From contig MU839162.1 in NCBI GenBank assembly GCA_030685235.1, forward strand, positions 1 through 64,000: a stretch of DNA of 64,000 nt, in the 5' to 3' direction. Positions within the stretch are counted from its first letter, which is position 1. The number at the start of each line of letters is the position of its first letter. The notes beneath the pieces are model-generated. The model worked only from the letters and a program-made list of their open reading frames with translations. It was not told where the DNA came from and did no database searches. Source of the DNA: Copromyces sp. CBS 386.78. Taxonomy: Eukaryota; Ascomycota; Sordariomycetes; Sordariales; Sordariaceae. Positions 10,601 to 21,696 of this stretch are shown here, piece by piece. The position numbers and the translations under genes are program-made.

Positions 10601-11299
10601 TTTCCCCTATCTTCTAATTCTCTATTCTACGCCCCTTCCCTAATTCCTTCTATATTTCTTCTAAAACGAATAAATCCTCCTTCTACACTTTTATTATTTA
10701 TTAATTTAATAGCGGTAATAGTTCTTCCTCTTTTTTTACCCTTATAATAATAATATATATATTTATTTATTTAATAACGGTATTGTTCGTCCTCTTTCTC
10801 TTCGTAATAGCGTTTTTGTTTATAAACTTTACCCTTTTCTTCGGCGTTTCTTTAAATTCGTTTTTATTAGTATATTCTCTAAATTTCCTTCCTTTCCGCT
10901 CCTAAATATCGTTTTCCTACTCTAATCCCTATATTAATTCGTCCTTTCCGCCGTCTTCGTTCTACTCCTTTTACTCTACTACTACGTTTTACGTTTCCCT
11001 CCTAATTAATAATATTCTCCTAACGTTTCCTCTTAATATAGAACCCTCTTTTATTGCCCTACCCTTCGTTTTTCCTTCTTCGAATATTTTTAATAATAAA
11101 TAACTATCTTCTAATATGTCTATTACCTTATATAATTATAATTTCTTTAATAACCCGTCCGTTAAATTTAATTTCCCCGTTTAATATTTAATATTAAAAT
11201 TATACGCCGTTAATTTTAATACCTAACGATTCTACTTCGTATTAACCTTATCCTTATTCCGGAAATATTAAAAATTTAAATAATTTATAATTACTAAGA

Positions 11300-11560
11300 A
11301 CGGCTCGTCCGTATATAATAAATATTATTTCTATACTTTTAATACCCTGATAATAATTAATAATTCCCTGTCCCTAATACTATATTAAATTTCCTCCGGC
11401 GATTTCTTCCTCGAAAAAAATATAATAGAATACTACCGAATATTATATAATTATATTAATACTACTCTAATTACGAAATTTAATGCGTCTATTTCTATTC
11501 GGATAAATAATAATAGATCGAAGTATTTTAATATAGGCACTTTTTAAAATAGCTATTTCA
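11300..11560 (-). pseudogene. RNase H of element B
   Basis: The minus strand reads RIEIDALNFVI at the catalytic TDASDFA position and continues into a Tyr-Ser-Ile-Ile-Phe-Phe segment, as in gypsy RNase H domains. The family's Asp at this site appears retained, but Ser is changed and stops are present. Its position between RT and integrase fits. Confidence 0.65.
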
Positions 11561-11869
11561 ATTCTTCGAACGTTATTTTCACATTATTTAATAATTTGAA
11601 TAGCCGTCGTTTATTTCCTTTTAATAATTCCGTTAATAGTACTATTATTTTAAAGTATAATATTACGAACCGTCGGTAGAAATTAATAAACCTTAAAAAA
11701 ATTTAAATATTATAAATATTTATCGGAGCTTCTTAATTTATAATTGCCTCTACTTACTCCGGGTTTATTGAAATACCCTCCGACGATATAATATAGTTTA
11801 AAAATAATATTTTCTAAATATAAAATTCGTATTTATTTAAATTAATATAGAAATTATATTTGCGTAATT

Positions 11870-12500
11870 ATTAAAAGACCTTTTTAATATACTTATAATA
11901 ATCTTTTTCATTCTTACTATAGATTATAATATTATTAAAGTAAATAATATAAATAGTATTAATTAATTTTACTAAAGTATCGTTAATATATACTTAAAAC
12001 GTCGCCGGCGTATTAATTAACCCTATAAATATAATTAAAAATTTGTAATATTTATACTTCGTACGAAACGCCGTCTTCTCTTCATTTCCTTATTTAATAT
12101 AAATATAATAATAGGCGTTTTTTAAATCTAATTTAATAAAAATCTTTACTAACGCTAACTAGTCCAAAATTTCCCCAATTAGTAGTAATATCGTATAATT
12201 CTTCTTTATAACTTTATTAAACGCCCGGTAATTAATATATAATTTTAATTTACTTCCTTTCTTAGGAATAAAAATAATAAGAGCCCTTACTAAATTAATA
12301 GAAAGCCGAATCTATTTTTTATATAACGCTTCTGCTAATTATTCTTAGAATATTTCTAATTCTTTAATATTAAATGTATAAATCGGTCCTTAAAGCGCGG
12401 ATATCCCTTCCTTTAAATTAATATAATATTTAAAACGGTTATATTATAGTAAAAGGGCGGCCGATATTTCGAATACTTATTAGAATTCCTTATACTCGGG
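11870..12500 (-). pseudogene. Reverse transcriptase of element B, active site YFNN
   Basis: The minus strand reads KLDLKNAYYYI, then KTAFRTKY, then INTPATF, then the catalytic box YFNNIIIYSKNEKDYYKYIKK (box at 11931-11942). The family has YxDD. GAT-to-AAT changes converted both Asp to Asn. The motif order and spacing are those of Ty3/gypsy reverse transcriptase. The enzyme would be inactive even without the stops. Confidence 0.85.
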
Positions 12501-13149
12501 TAAAATTATTAGTTCAACGGTAATAAACGCTACGTCCTCTTCCGGTTCGGGTAGTATTAAAAGTATTAATTCTAATAAAAATTCTAATAGGAGATAAATT
12601 CTATTTAATATAATATAAAAAACTTTAAAAAGTATATTAAAGGATATAGTAGCGAATATATCGGGATAAATACTAGATAAACCCGGGTTATTAAATAGAG
12701 TAGAAAATTCTATTTAAATTAATATAAATACTTCGAACGGAATATTAGTAAATAGCGGGGGATTAAAATTCCGAAAGGCCTACAATGCTTCTTTTAAATT
12801 TAATATCGGAATAAAATTCTAACGTAATTTATAAAAGTAAGCCGTAGCTTTATAAATTTCCTTCGTTAATTCCCAGCTTATGTTTAAATCGCCGGTTTGG
12901 ATATAAAAACGGAATTTCCTTCGGGACTAATCGATTTTAAAATTATATTCGCAAAACTAAAAATAATTAAAAATAACGTTAATACTAAAAGAATTAACGA
13001 TAATAAATATAATCCTATATTTCCGCTAAATACTGTAGGAATTATGTAATTTAATAAAATAAATAATCGAACTTTATATAGGGATAGATTAAAAAAAGAA
13101 GTCTACGAAACGGTAATTTACAAATTCAATTTTAATATTTATTAAAAAT

Positions 13150-14150
13150 AAATACTTCCTAATAAAATTCAATTCTACGTTAGAATCTATTAACTTATAT
13201 ATTTTCCGCCAATCCCTATAAATCCTTACTAACAATTTCGTATTCAAATTTAATTATAATACACTTACGCCTTCTTAGGTTAATACTATCTTTATTAATA
13301 TAATTGGTTTAACGTTCGTACTTTAAATTAACGTTCTAGAAGCTTAAAAATAATTATACGCTATATATCTAATTTAATTATAATTAAAATAGGCCTTCTT
13401 AATATAAATAAACGTAATATAATTAATATTACTATATTCTTAGTAAGTACTACGCAACTTCGCTTAAATATAATAATTATAAATATAACTTTATTAATTA
13501 TAATAATTATAAATAATATTAAAATTTATTATAAAGGGAGGAAGGGGACGATAAGTAGTAAATTAACTAATAGAAATAGAATTAGAAATAAAAGTAGAAA
13601 TAAAAAATAGAATAATAATAAGAAAAAAAGACGGCGATAATTAATTAGAAAAAGATATTTGAAATTAATAATATTATATAAATAATTCGAAATTAATTTC
13701 GAAGCCTTTTAACCGCTCTACGTATATTACCGCCTAATTTAAAGTATTGATACCCGCCGCTACTAAAACGTTTTTTTATAACTAAAAACGAAGGTAGTTA
13801 GCCCAAATAATAATGTACGAATATTTTTACTATTTATAAAGTAAATTAAATGCTTTAATATAATATTAATTATAAAAATCGCAAACGGATTCTATAAGGC
13901 CTTAATATATTCGTTCGAAGTTAGTAAAGGCGCTACGTTCGATATTCTATATACTAATATTAAATTTTCTCTTTAAAAAGTCTTAAAACTTTAATTATGT
14001 AAATTTATTATAATTAGGATTGTAGCTTAACTATTTTTTAAAGCCGGTAATATAACGGATCTAAGCGTTTTTAAAATTACCTTCGATATAACTAATAGTA
14101 TAATTAATAGAAGTATTAAAGAAATCTTTATAATAATTATCGATATTGTA
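13150..14150 (-). pseudogene. Gag with zinc knuckle, and protease start, of element B
   Basis: On the minus strand gag helices can be read from about 14100 (SYIEGNFKNA) to about 13690. Near 13465-13515 a YNYYN...Y pattern is what remains of a CX2CX4HX4C zinc knuckle, with Cys turned into Tyr by TGT/TGC-to-TAT changes. At about 13170-13190 a LIDSNVELNFI motif is the retropepsin LIDSGAE site with Gly mutated. Stops are frequent. The order gag, knuckle, protease is canonical. Confidence 0.6.
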
Positions 14151-14861
14151 AATATAATTATAAAATTAAATATAATTTTCGCCCGTAAATTTAATAATAT
14201 TATATTTAAAATAATAATTGGAAGAGGATAATTAAGAAGTCTAAGTAGGCCGGGAGGATATAGGGGATTTAAAAATAATAACCGGCGGAATAATAGTAGG
14301 AGGCGGAAATATAGTAGAAAAGCGAATTTAATTATAAAAAAAATAATCCTTATAGCGGAAATTAAAAAGAATAAAAAGGTAATTACCGTATTAATCGCTT
14401 TTAGATAAATCGATAAAAATATACTAATCCTAAGCCGATATATATAATAGGAAGTAGGAAAATAAAAATTAAATAGCGCTAGTACGGACTTTAAAGAATT
14501 TATACTTACGTTTAAAAATATTAATTTTAAAATAGTCGAAATAATTACGGGTTTCTTTAGAAGAATAAAATTAATTATTGTTACTACTATTATCGTCTAC
14601 TTCTTCAATAATAGACTAATAATAAAGGGGGAATACAATTAAAATAATAATATTAAGGTTTTAAAAAGGGGTAATTCTAGGCGGCGAGGAAAGTAAAAGG
14701 GTATCGGCGGCTAGCGGCGTAATAATATAATTTTACGTTATAGAAGAAGTATAAAAGCGAATATATAAATTTCGGCGGGTAATTTAGGAAACGGAACGAC
14801 CGCTACGTATTTACATTTTATTAGTATCGGCTCAATTCCTGTAAAGGTCGAAACTTCAATA

Positions 14862-15159
14862 TATTAAAATAGTAGAGGTAAGTAAATTAAAATAACTACG
14901 GATAGGGCAAATACGTAAGGAAGCCAAATTAGGGGGAAGAATAAAAAATAAATTAAAATTTAATTTCTCTACTCCGGAATTAACGGAAATAATTATTTAT
15001 AGTATTACTCCTTTAATCCTATAGTAGTTGAGGCCGGAGCGGCATTGCCGTTGCCCGACGCTACGATACGGCGCTAGCTGGAATAATTCGCTACCTTCTA
15101 ATATCTCGCCCCGAGCCTCTGCGAGGCTAGCCAACTAACAGGTCCTTAGCGACCTAATA
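14862..15159 (-). repeat. 5' LTR of element B
   Basis: This 298-bp repeat is the upstream LTR relative to minus-strand transcription. It starts TATTAAAATAG where the partner has TGTTAGGATGG. Its right half (about 15010-15159) is nearly unmutated and GC-rich, whereas its left half is heavily RIP-mutated. A tRNA primer-binding site with the usual TGG start is not visible just inside the LTR on the minus strand, possibly because it is mutated. Confidence 0.9.
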
Positions 15160-15164
15160 GGAGC
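15160..15164. repeat. Right target-site duplication GGAGC of element B
   Basis: This is identical to 6730-6734 and directly follows the right LTR end at 15159. Together with the equal LTR lengths it fixes the element boundaries to the base. Confidence 0.85.
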
Positions 15165-15384
15165 TCTCTAGCACTCTAGGCAATACTTATATAGCGGGCA
15201 TTAGAATTAGGGTAAGTACATATACTTTGGCTAGTACGTATAGCCTTAATAGGGATAGTAATTGTAGTAGTAAGAACCGTATTAACTCTCTTAGTAGTAA
15301 ATAATTAATTAGATTAATAATTTTAAATAGTTTTACGTAAAAAATAACAACAACGACGACGTAGATTTGGTAATGCGCGGGCAT
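15165..15384. repeat. AT-rich mutated flank to the right of element B
   Basis: After the target duplication the DNA stays AT-rich and CpA-poor until about 15384, then changes sharply to normal composition. A 65-codon minus-strand frame here (15187-15384) is hydrophobic low-complexity sequence and is probably not a gene. The stretch is best read as older repeat sequence hit by RIP, or as RIP leakage from the element. No family is recognised. Confidence 0.5.
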
Positions 15385-15964
15385 CGATTACGTAGCCTCA
15401 GTTACATGGTAGTGTGCGCAGTTTACTTAGCAATAAAAGTGGGTTTAGTCTACCTAGGGAGAGATTTGAGTCTACCCAACTAGCGTTTCCGATATGTAAA
15501 CGTGGCCGAACAAGTGGCAGGGGCTGTCAACCTCGCTTAGCTGCACGGCGCCTCGCTTATATACCCAGATCGGGCAGTGCGGGACCGCCGGGTGGTCCCA
15601 GATGGTTATGTGGGACCGCCAGACCTCTTCGAGCAAAAACAAATTGAGTGAGTAGAAGCGGTATGCATTGTACAGTCTTGGCCTGGGTGTCATTGGGCGA
15701 TGGCCACGGTAATTCAAAGCAAGGGCCACGGGCCTAGCGCTCACAGCTGCCGCAATAGGTAGCCTGGCTGGTCGGGATGTGTAAAGTACAGATCGCAGCT
15801 TGGAATGGAGGTTTAGTTCCGTCATCCTTTTTTAATGCAACGGTATCTTTTTAGTATCAACCACAACACACACGAGGAATTGCTGAACCACGACTCTCCC
15901 GGAGCACCACAATTGTCGCCTCCTTTTCTACCGAGACATCGACATCATCGCAAGAGACAGAACC
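15385..15964. other. Upstream region of the Sec62 gene
   Basis: Normal-composition DNA begins here, right next to the RIP island. A short GGACC...GGTCC hairpin lies near 15580-15600. Open frames on both strands are short, overlap each other and have no recognisable content. I see promoter and 5' leader sequence only, with no gene. Confidence 0.5.
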
Positions 15965-17339
15965 ATGAATCAGGGTCCTCCTCAACCGGGCCCAGGGCAA
16001 ATGCCCATGCCGCCTCCTGGCCAGATGCCCTCGCCCGAGCAGATCCAGGCGATCCAGAGACAGCTTGCCATTGATGCTGAGAAGGCTGGCATGACCGTTC
16101 CCGAGTTTGTCGAGCAGCTCAAGAGACAGCATCAGCAGATGATGATGAGACAAATGCAGATGCAACAACAGCAACAACAACAACAACAAGGAGGAGAAGG
16201 AGCATCTCAGAAAGAAGGCGGCCACCAGCATCAACATCAGCACCAGCATGGTCCTCCGGCTGGTCAAGCTCGCCCCATTGTTCCCGGACCTCCTAAGCCC
16301 GAAGCTCTCGCCCTCGCCAAGTTCCTCCGCAGCCAGGAGCTCAAGCCCCGTACCGTTATCCTCAATGGCGAACGCAAGGACATGTTCAGAGGTGAGCTAT
16401 ATGCGAAATCATTGAGACCCCCAAGTATCCAATTTGCCAACCTGACATATCTCTCAAGTCAAACGTGCCCTCCGTGCTCTCCAGTCCCCCGCCTACGAGA
16501 AGGCTCGCAAGAAGAACCCGCTCCTGCCCGAGATCACCGACCGCGCCTCGCTCGAGAACACCTTCAAGCTTTTGCCCATGTCAATGCTTGCCCTGCGCGT
16601 CGTCAAGATTGACCCGCACGAGGGCCACGACCACCCGCCCACCAAGAAGCCGCACGGCGGCGGCAAGCGCGTCAAGGGCTTGTGGACGGTGCGGATCGAG
16701 CCGCAGCAGGACGCCCAGGACGACATGTACTACGTGTGGTTGTGGGAGGGCAGCCAGGTGATGCGCAAGGTATACGCGGCGCTCGCCCTGCTGGTCATCT
16801 TCGCCGTGGTGCTGTACCCGCTGTGGCCTCTCAAGATGCGCCAGGGCGTCTACTACCTCAGCTGGGGTTTCCTGATGTTCTTGGGTCTGTTCTTCGCCAT
16901 GGCCATCTTCCGCGTTATTCTGTTCTGCATCACGTACTTTGTGCTATCGCCGGGTTTCTGGCTGTTCCCGAACTTGTGGGAGGACGTCAGTGTCGTGGAG
17001 AGTTTTAAGCCTGTCTGGGCTTGGCATGATGTGAGTTTTTTTCTTCGTCTTCTCTGTTGTCGATTCCCCCTTGTTGAACTTGAGGAGTTGCTTATACTGA
17101 CAATTTGTGAACAACAAAAACAGCCCAACCCCAAGAAAGGAAAGAAGAAGAGCAAGTCCAAGACCCCTGCCGGAAGTGCCAAGGCCAATGCTACGTTTGC
17201 CGCTACTACCGGCCAACCTGCTCCGGCTACTGCTGTGACTACCGCTACCGACACTCAAGTTGCTACTGCTACACCTACGGCGGCAGCACAGCGAAACTAT
17301 GTTGCCCCAAAGGTGGAGGAGCTTGGGGACGATGAGTAG
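15965..17339 (+). CDS. sec62: Translocation protein Sec62
   Basis: Sec62 is an ER membrane subunit of the Sec62/63 complex that works with the Sec61 channel in post-translational protein import. Exons are 15965-16391, 16459-17030 and 17124-17339, giving 404 aa. The first intron ends in AAG and restores the frame into VKRALRAL. The second, 93 bp, is in frame and would be read through if missed. The N-terminus is Pro/Gln-rich with a poly-Gln and His/Gln run (16165-16250). The conserved cytosolic domain spans FLRSQELKPRTVILNGERKDMF to DMYYVWLWEG. Two transmembrane segments follow (VYAALALLVIFAVVLYPLW and a second ending in ILFCITYFVL), then a Lys-rich tail. This layout is typical of fungal Sec62. 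ATG at 15965 is the first in frame. Confidence 0.93.
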
Positions 17340-18094
17340 GGGAGGTGACTTGGTTAGGAAGTTGTTGTGAGATCCTGCAAGGGGGGAAGGAGGTCTTTCG
17401 TCTCAGACTCATGCCGTCGTATTAGTAATTCAACGGCTCACCTCCTTGCGGAGGTCTCTTCATCCTTGGAGGATGCGGCAGCATAATGTGGACGAGGGAA
17501 AACCTGATCTAAGCGAATGTGTGGAAGAGTTTCTTTGATTGGCGCTGTTTTATTATCCATGGTATTTTGACTGGAGGCACGAAAAAATGACAGGTGGTTT
17601 CAAATACTCGTCTGAGTGGTTCAACAGTGAAATGCCTGTGCAGTGCCGCGCTGCTCAAACGTATAGTTATACAACATGAATATTTGTTCATCATCGAGAT
17701 TGTAAGCTTGCACAAGTAGGACTTCTATCCATCAACTTGCATAACCATATCGTTCGTACTCCATATGCTCTTATAAGCTCTCTCTACACAAAAGTTCTAT
17801 CTTCAACTTCAAGCGCCTCTGCTCCCTTACCTCCCAAAAACAAACTCCTTCAATGCCTAGATCCCCGCTGATTATATACTCCATGAGTGTATCCGTCCAC
17901 ACACGGTCATCTCCCATGGCCAACCATATCCTTCCCAATCCATTCCGTATAACCAAAACCAAATCCCACAACGCCGCTATATATTTACATGCAGCGGAGG
18001 AAAAATTATAGACAAGAGAAACCCAACAACGCCATCTAAGCCAAACCCAACCTTTTACCAAACCCAATATGACCACTCACTCGACCCAGCCCAG
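17340..18094. other. Intergenic 3' region between convergent genes
   Basis: This stretch separates the ends of the plus-strand Sec62 gene and the minus-strand hydrolase gene. It should hold both 3' untranslated regions. No coding content or RNA gene is recognisable. Small minus-strand frames here lack family features. Confidence 0.5.
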
Positions 18095-19954
18095 CTACTT
18101 CTCAACAGGCGTCGGCGGGAGCAGCCCCTCCCTCCTCATCCTCGCCCCCCACGCCTTCGTCTCCTCCATCTCCTTCCTCACAACCTCATTAAACTCGTCC
18201 GGGTTATCAATATACAAATGATGACCTGCCCTTCTGATAACCACCACCTTGGCACTTCCATTCTCCCTCTTCCTCTCTTCTTCCGTCCTGCTCTTGTCTA
18301 GCAAAGCCTGCTCCACCCTTTTGCGGATCTTCTCCTCGGCTGCGTAACCACCGGCGACATCCATCCAGTCGTTTTCGCCGTAGAGGAAGACTATGGGGAA
18401 GCCGGCCTCGCGGATGGGCGCAGCCGGTGTTCCTTCTGGTGTTTGGGGCTGGGATTGGGCAATGATCTGACGGCCGACGTCTTGAATGCGGTTGATCACG
18501 GGACTACGAGCAAACGCTCCCGGGGCGAGGAGATAGGGGAGGACGTATTCGCCTGATCCCTTTTGGCGGAAGAGCGAGTAGGAGTAAGTATGCAAGGCCT
18601 CCTTTTCCTCGGGGGGCAGGTGGTTGAAGCGCCGGGAGGTCCAGCCTGAGACGAAGCGGGGGCCCAAGGGGCCGGTCATGCGCACGATGGAGAAGGGGGA
18701 GACGTTGGCATCCCAGAGCCACGAGACCCAGCCTGGGATGGGGCGGCGAGGGGGGGCTGTGTCCTTTTTGCCGTTGGTGTTGGTGTTGGATTTTATGGAA
18801 GACGCGACCGCTTTCTTATCCTCAGAGTCAGCCTGGATGAAAGCAGTATTTGCGCCGCCCTCGGGCGTCTCGCGGTTGACGATGCTCTCCTGATCCTGCG
18901 TAAACTCGTTGCCATAGGCGGACTCCTCCGGCTCGGGCATCGCGGCATTGACAGCCCACGGGTCCTCGGGGATGCCCGCCGGCGAAGCGAGGATCAACTT
19001 GTTCAGACGGCCGGGGTACTTGAGCGCGTACGAGACAGCGAGGTAACCACCTAACGAATGGCCCATGAGCGTAAACCGCTCGATCTTGCGAGCCCGTCGC
19101 CACTCCTCCAACGCATCAATGAACCAGGCCTCAGCCTCGCGGATCTTTCCCTGCTGATCCTTGGCGTGGATCTTGAACGGTGGGCGCGCAGAGTTGCCCA
19201 TTCCCAACATGTCGAGGGAGTAGAGCTTCCAGCCGGGAACGCGGCTGAGCGGCTCGTAGTTCTTGTAGAAAAAGCCGAGGCCGGCGCCGTAGCCGTGGAG
19301 CATAACGAGAGTGTCATCGGCTTGTTCGCCGACTCGCTCGATCGAGAATTCGTTTAGTGCTCGGTCTTTGCCGGAGAGGGGGACCATGGTTTGCCGCCAT
19401 ACGCGGTGGCCGAAGGGGTCGGCATTGGCGAGGTCAGAGAGCTGGGAGGCGGTTGAGGCGTTGTCGGCGGTCGCTTCGCGGAGGTAGGGGATGAAGGAGA
19501 GGACGTTGCGCTCTGCTTGGCGGGCGGTTACGCTGGACCACTGTGATTCAAACGTCGTGTTAGAGAGGAACGGTTCTCGTACAAGGTGTAAAACTAAGCG
19601 GAACAGAGGATAACCTACCCATTGCTGTGCGGCTTCCTTGTAGCCAAGAGGGAAAAAGACAGAGCCGGCACCGCGAGACTTGGAATCTTTCTCAGCCTGT
19701 GTCTGCGTTGCCCGCGACGAGGACGGAGGAGGAAGAGTTGTGTCGGAAGCCGACATGGTCGAGGAAGTGGTTGTGGTTGTGGTGCTGGCTGGTCTTTGTT
19801 GACGTCGATATTGGCGATAGCCAGGTTGTGTACTATAAGTCGGGTCGGGAGAGGACGTCGAGGTGGTGGTAGAGTTGAAGCGTCCAACGGCGGAGACGAG
19901 CTTCAGTCTTTTAGGAAGTGAAATGGTTGTAGGATATGTCTTGAGCATCCTCAA
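18095..19954 (-). CDS. ABHD5/Cld1-type alpha/beta hydrolase, probably mitochondrial
   Basis: The frame is open for 619 codons, but family comparison suggests an in-frame intron at 19541-19618 (donor GTAGG, acceptor CAG). Splicing joins EAAQQW to WSSVTARQ. Exons are then 19619-19954 and 18095-19540, 593 aa. The protein shows the oxyanion segment MLHGYGAGLGFF, the nucleophile elbow GHSLGG (Ser about 274), a SPAGIPEDPW segment and the C-terminal HHLYID motif (HX4D) near residue 552, all typical of the CGI-58/ABHD4/Cld1 group. The N-terminus is basic and hydroxylated and may be a mitochondrial presequence. Yeast Cld1 deacylates cardiolipin at the inner membrane before remodelling. A similar role here is inferred. 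Confidence 0.85.
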   Translation of the reverse strand: MRMLKTYPTTISLPKRLKLVSAVGRFNSTTTSTSSPDPTYSTQPGYRQYRRQQRPASTTTTTTSSTMSASDTTLPPPSSSRATQTQAEKDSKSRGAGSVFFPLGYKEAAQQWVGYPLFRLVLHLVREPFLSNTTFESQWSSVTARQAERNVLSFIPYLREATADNASTASQLSDLANADPFGHRVWRQTMVPLSGKDRALNEFSIERVGEQADDTLVMLHGYGAGLGFFYKNYEPLSRVPGWKLYSLDMLGMGNSARPPFKIHAKDQQGKIREAEAWFIDALEEWRRARKIERFTLMGHSLGGYLAVSYALKYPGRLNKLILASPAGIPEDPWAVNAAMPEPEESAYGNEFTQDQESIVNRETPEGGANTAFIQADSEDKKAVASSIKSNTNTNGKKDTAPPRRPIPGWVSWLWDANVSPFSIVRMTGPLGPRFVSGWTSRRFNHLPPEEKEALHTYSYSLFRQKGSGEYVLPYLLAPGAFARSPVINRIQDVGRQIIAQSQPQTPEGTPAAPIREAGFPIVFLYGENDWMDVAGGYAAEEKIRKRVEQALLDKSRTEEERKRENGSAKVVVIRRAGHHLYIDNPDEFNEVVRKEMEETKAWGARMRREGLLPPTPVEK

Positions 19955-21696
19955 GGCAGCAGGGAGGTTTGCGCGTCGGACGGATGCCCCCTTATTAGTT
20001 GGAAGGATGCTGACACATTAATTATTGTATGGGGTGTTCAAGCCAACGATGGCAGAAGTGGCTTATAATTGTAAGTTGCGAGTGAATGCGTCCTAGCCTA
20101 TCGCATTACATGGACCATCGTGGCCTAGCCGGTTTAGATAGTGTTTTGTGCTTGGATAGCTGGTTAAGCACTAACAGATGGATCTCGATGGCACCAATGA
20201 CAGATCTGGACGAAACACGATCCGCGGGCGAAACAGACCGCTCCCGGTCTACTTGGCCACTTACCCCACTCACCTGACCAGCCCATACGAGAGTTTTGTT
20301 GAAGAAGCTGTGGCCAGTTGCAAAGTTCCCGCCTCCCAACGACCCAAGGCTGAAAAGATCCGGAGGCTCCATTCATCATTCGTTGGGATCGCGGCCGGGG
20401 ACGGGAATGGGCGATTACAGTATTTGTCCGCTCAGTTCGCTTCTTTCAATGATTCATTCATTGTCAATTGTTGTTCGTGTTCCCGCCGATGCGGTCGAGT
20501 GCCCGTAATTGCCCGCATTTTCCCTCGGAGTTAGCGCGTCCCCAGGGCCCGACACCCCGATCAACGTCCACAGGGGCACATTGTCTGGATTCGGTGAATC
20601 TGAACACCCCCCGTTCCCCAGATCTGAGGTGATGACGTCTCAACAACTTCCGGCTCCGGAACTGCTGATTCGATAAGAGCCGTAGCTGCGGCCTATCATG
20701 TCCAAGTTTGTTGACACCTATCTATAGTGTTGCTTTCAATTGGCTAACTCTGGCTGGTATTATCATCACTGGTCCTCGGCTTCCATCGCGGAGAAGATGG
20801 GTTTGCCTTTCTGCCTTTCCACTTTGAAAGGACTTTCAGGAGAAGCTGCATTGTTTGCATGCATGAGAATGTGAAGCCGCGAGCCAAAAAGCCCAGCCCA
20901 ATAACAGCAATTCCCCACTTCTTGTCAAGGCACCCGTCAGGTACTTCAGAAATCCGGCTAGTCTCGCCTGTCAAAAGAGGTACCCTACAAGTACCATGAC
21001 CACCTGCAGCAATGACATAACGGCGCAGACACTAGAATCCCCTTTTTTTCTGGTTTCTTTGAATTAGTTCCTTCTCCCCAACATCCAGATACTCCACGGT
21101 TCGGCTTCTGAGGACGGGAACCATTCCAGTACAAACCAAATAAAGAAAGGTAGGTATAAGTGGTGCGTGCAGTGGTTTGAGGCGGTCAAGACAATTCCCC
21201 CTGGAAGTGTCCGGTTCCTTCCAAAAACACGCCTGGAAAGAAGCAAAGGATTCCCACGGTAGCGGTCAACTAGTCAGAGCCTCCACTGTCCGTTCTAGCT
21301 TCTTCTCAACAGATTCCAGACGGTTACTCCAGTTAGTCCTTCAGACCAAACAAACATCACACAAGAGTTGCACAAGGCTGCCACCGGTCGAGCGAGTCCA
21401 CGCATCCGTGACAGTTCAGGGGCTTCCCGCGGACACCCGAACGCGCATTGCGCAAAACCCTTCCCGCTTTGGGCAGACATGCTGCCGTGACACTTGAAAA
21501 TCAGACGACTTGCCGATAACAATACACCTAATCCTCCGATTCCCCAGCCGGGCCGACGACCAACGGAACCCTTCCCTCTGACACCGAGTACCTCGTCTAC
21601 TGCGCGCATCCCTCGCGCTGTCCCCCCGACCGACGAGTTACCGTCCGGGACACATACACAAAAGCAGGGAACACACACACGGCCACGGTCACAAGC
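19955..21696. other. Divergent intergenic region between the hydrolase and Spo7-like genes
   Basis: This 1.7-kb region lies between two divergently transcribed genes and should contain both promoters and leaders. The stretch 21560-21690 just upstream of the Spo7-like ATG is pyrimidine-rich, as fungal leaders often are. Small open frames on both strands overlap and resemble nothing recognisable. I see no RNA gene or repeat. Confidence 0.5.

Larger units (their letters stand above)
6735..15159 (-). mobile_element. Full-length RIP-mutated chromovirus (Ty3/gypsy element B), 8425 bp
   Basis: Two direct repeats of exactly 298 bp (6735-7032 and 14862-15159) bound the element. Identical 5-bp flanks, GGAGC, at 6730-6734 and 15160-15164 are the target-site duplication. 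The LTR ends read TGTTAG and CTAATA. The latter was CTAACA before a C-to-T change, giving the usual inverted TG/CA ends. A polypurine tract on the minus strand at 7033-7047 abuts the 6735-7032 LTR, so transcription runs on the minus strand. Gag, protease, RT, RNase H, integrase and a chromodomain follow in that order. All frames are destroyed by transitions. The element is immobile but structurally complete. Confidence 0.9.

Noticed and set aside
15194..15384. GCGGGCAT direct repeats flanking an AT-rich 190-bp stretch, possible insertion
   Set aside because: The 8-bp repeat is not supported by terminal inverted repeats and may be coincidence.
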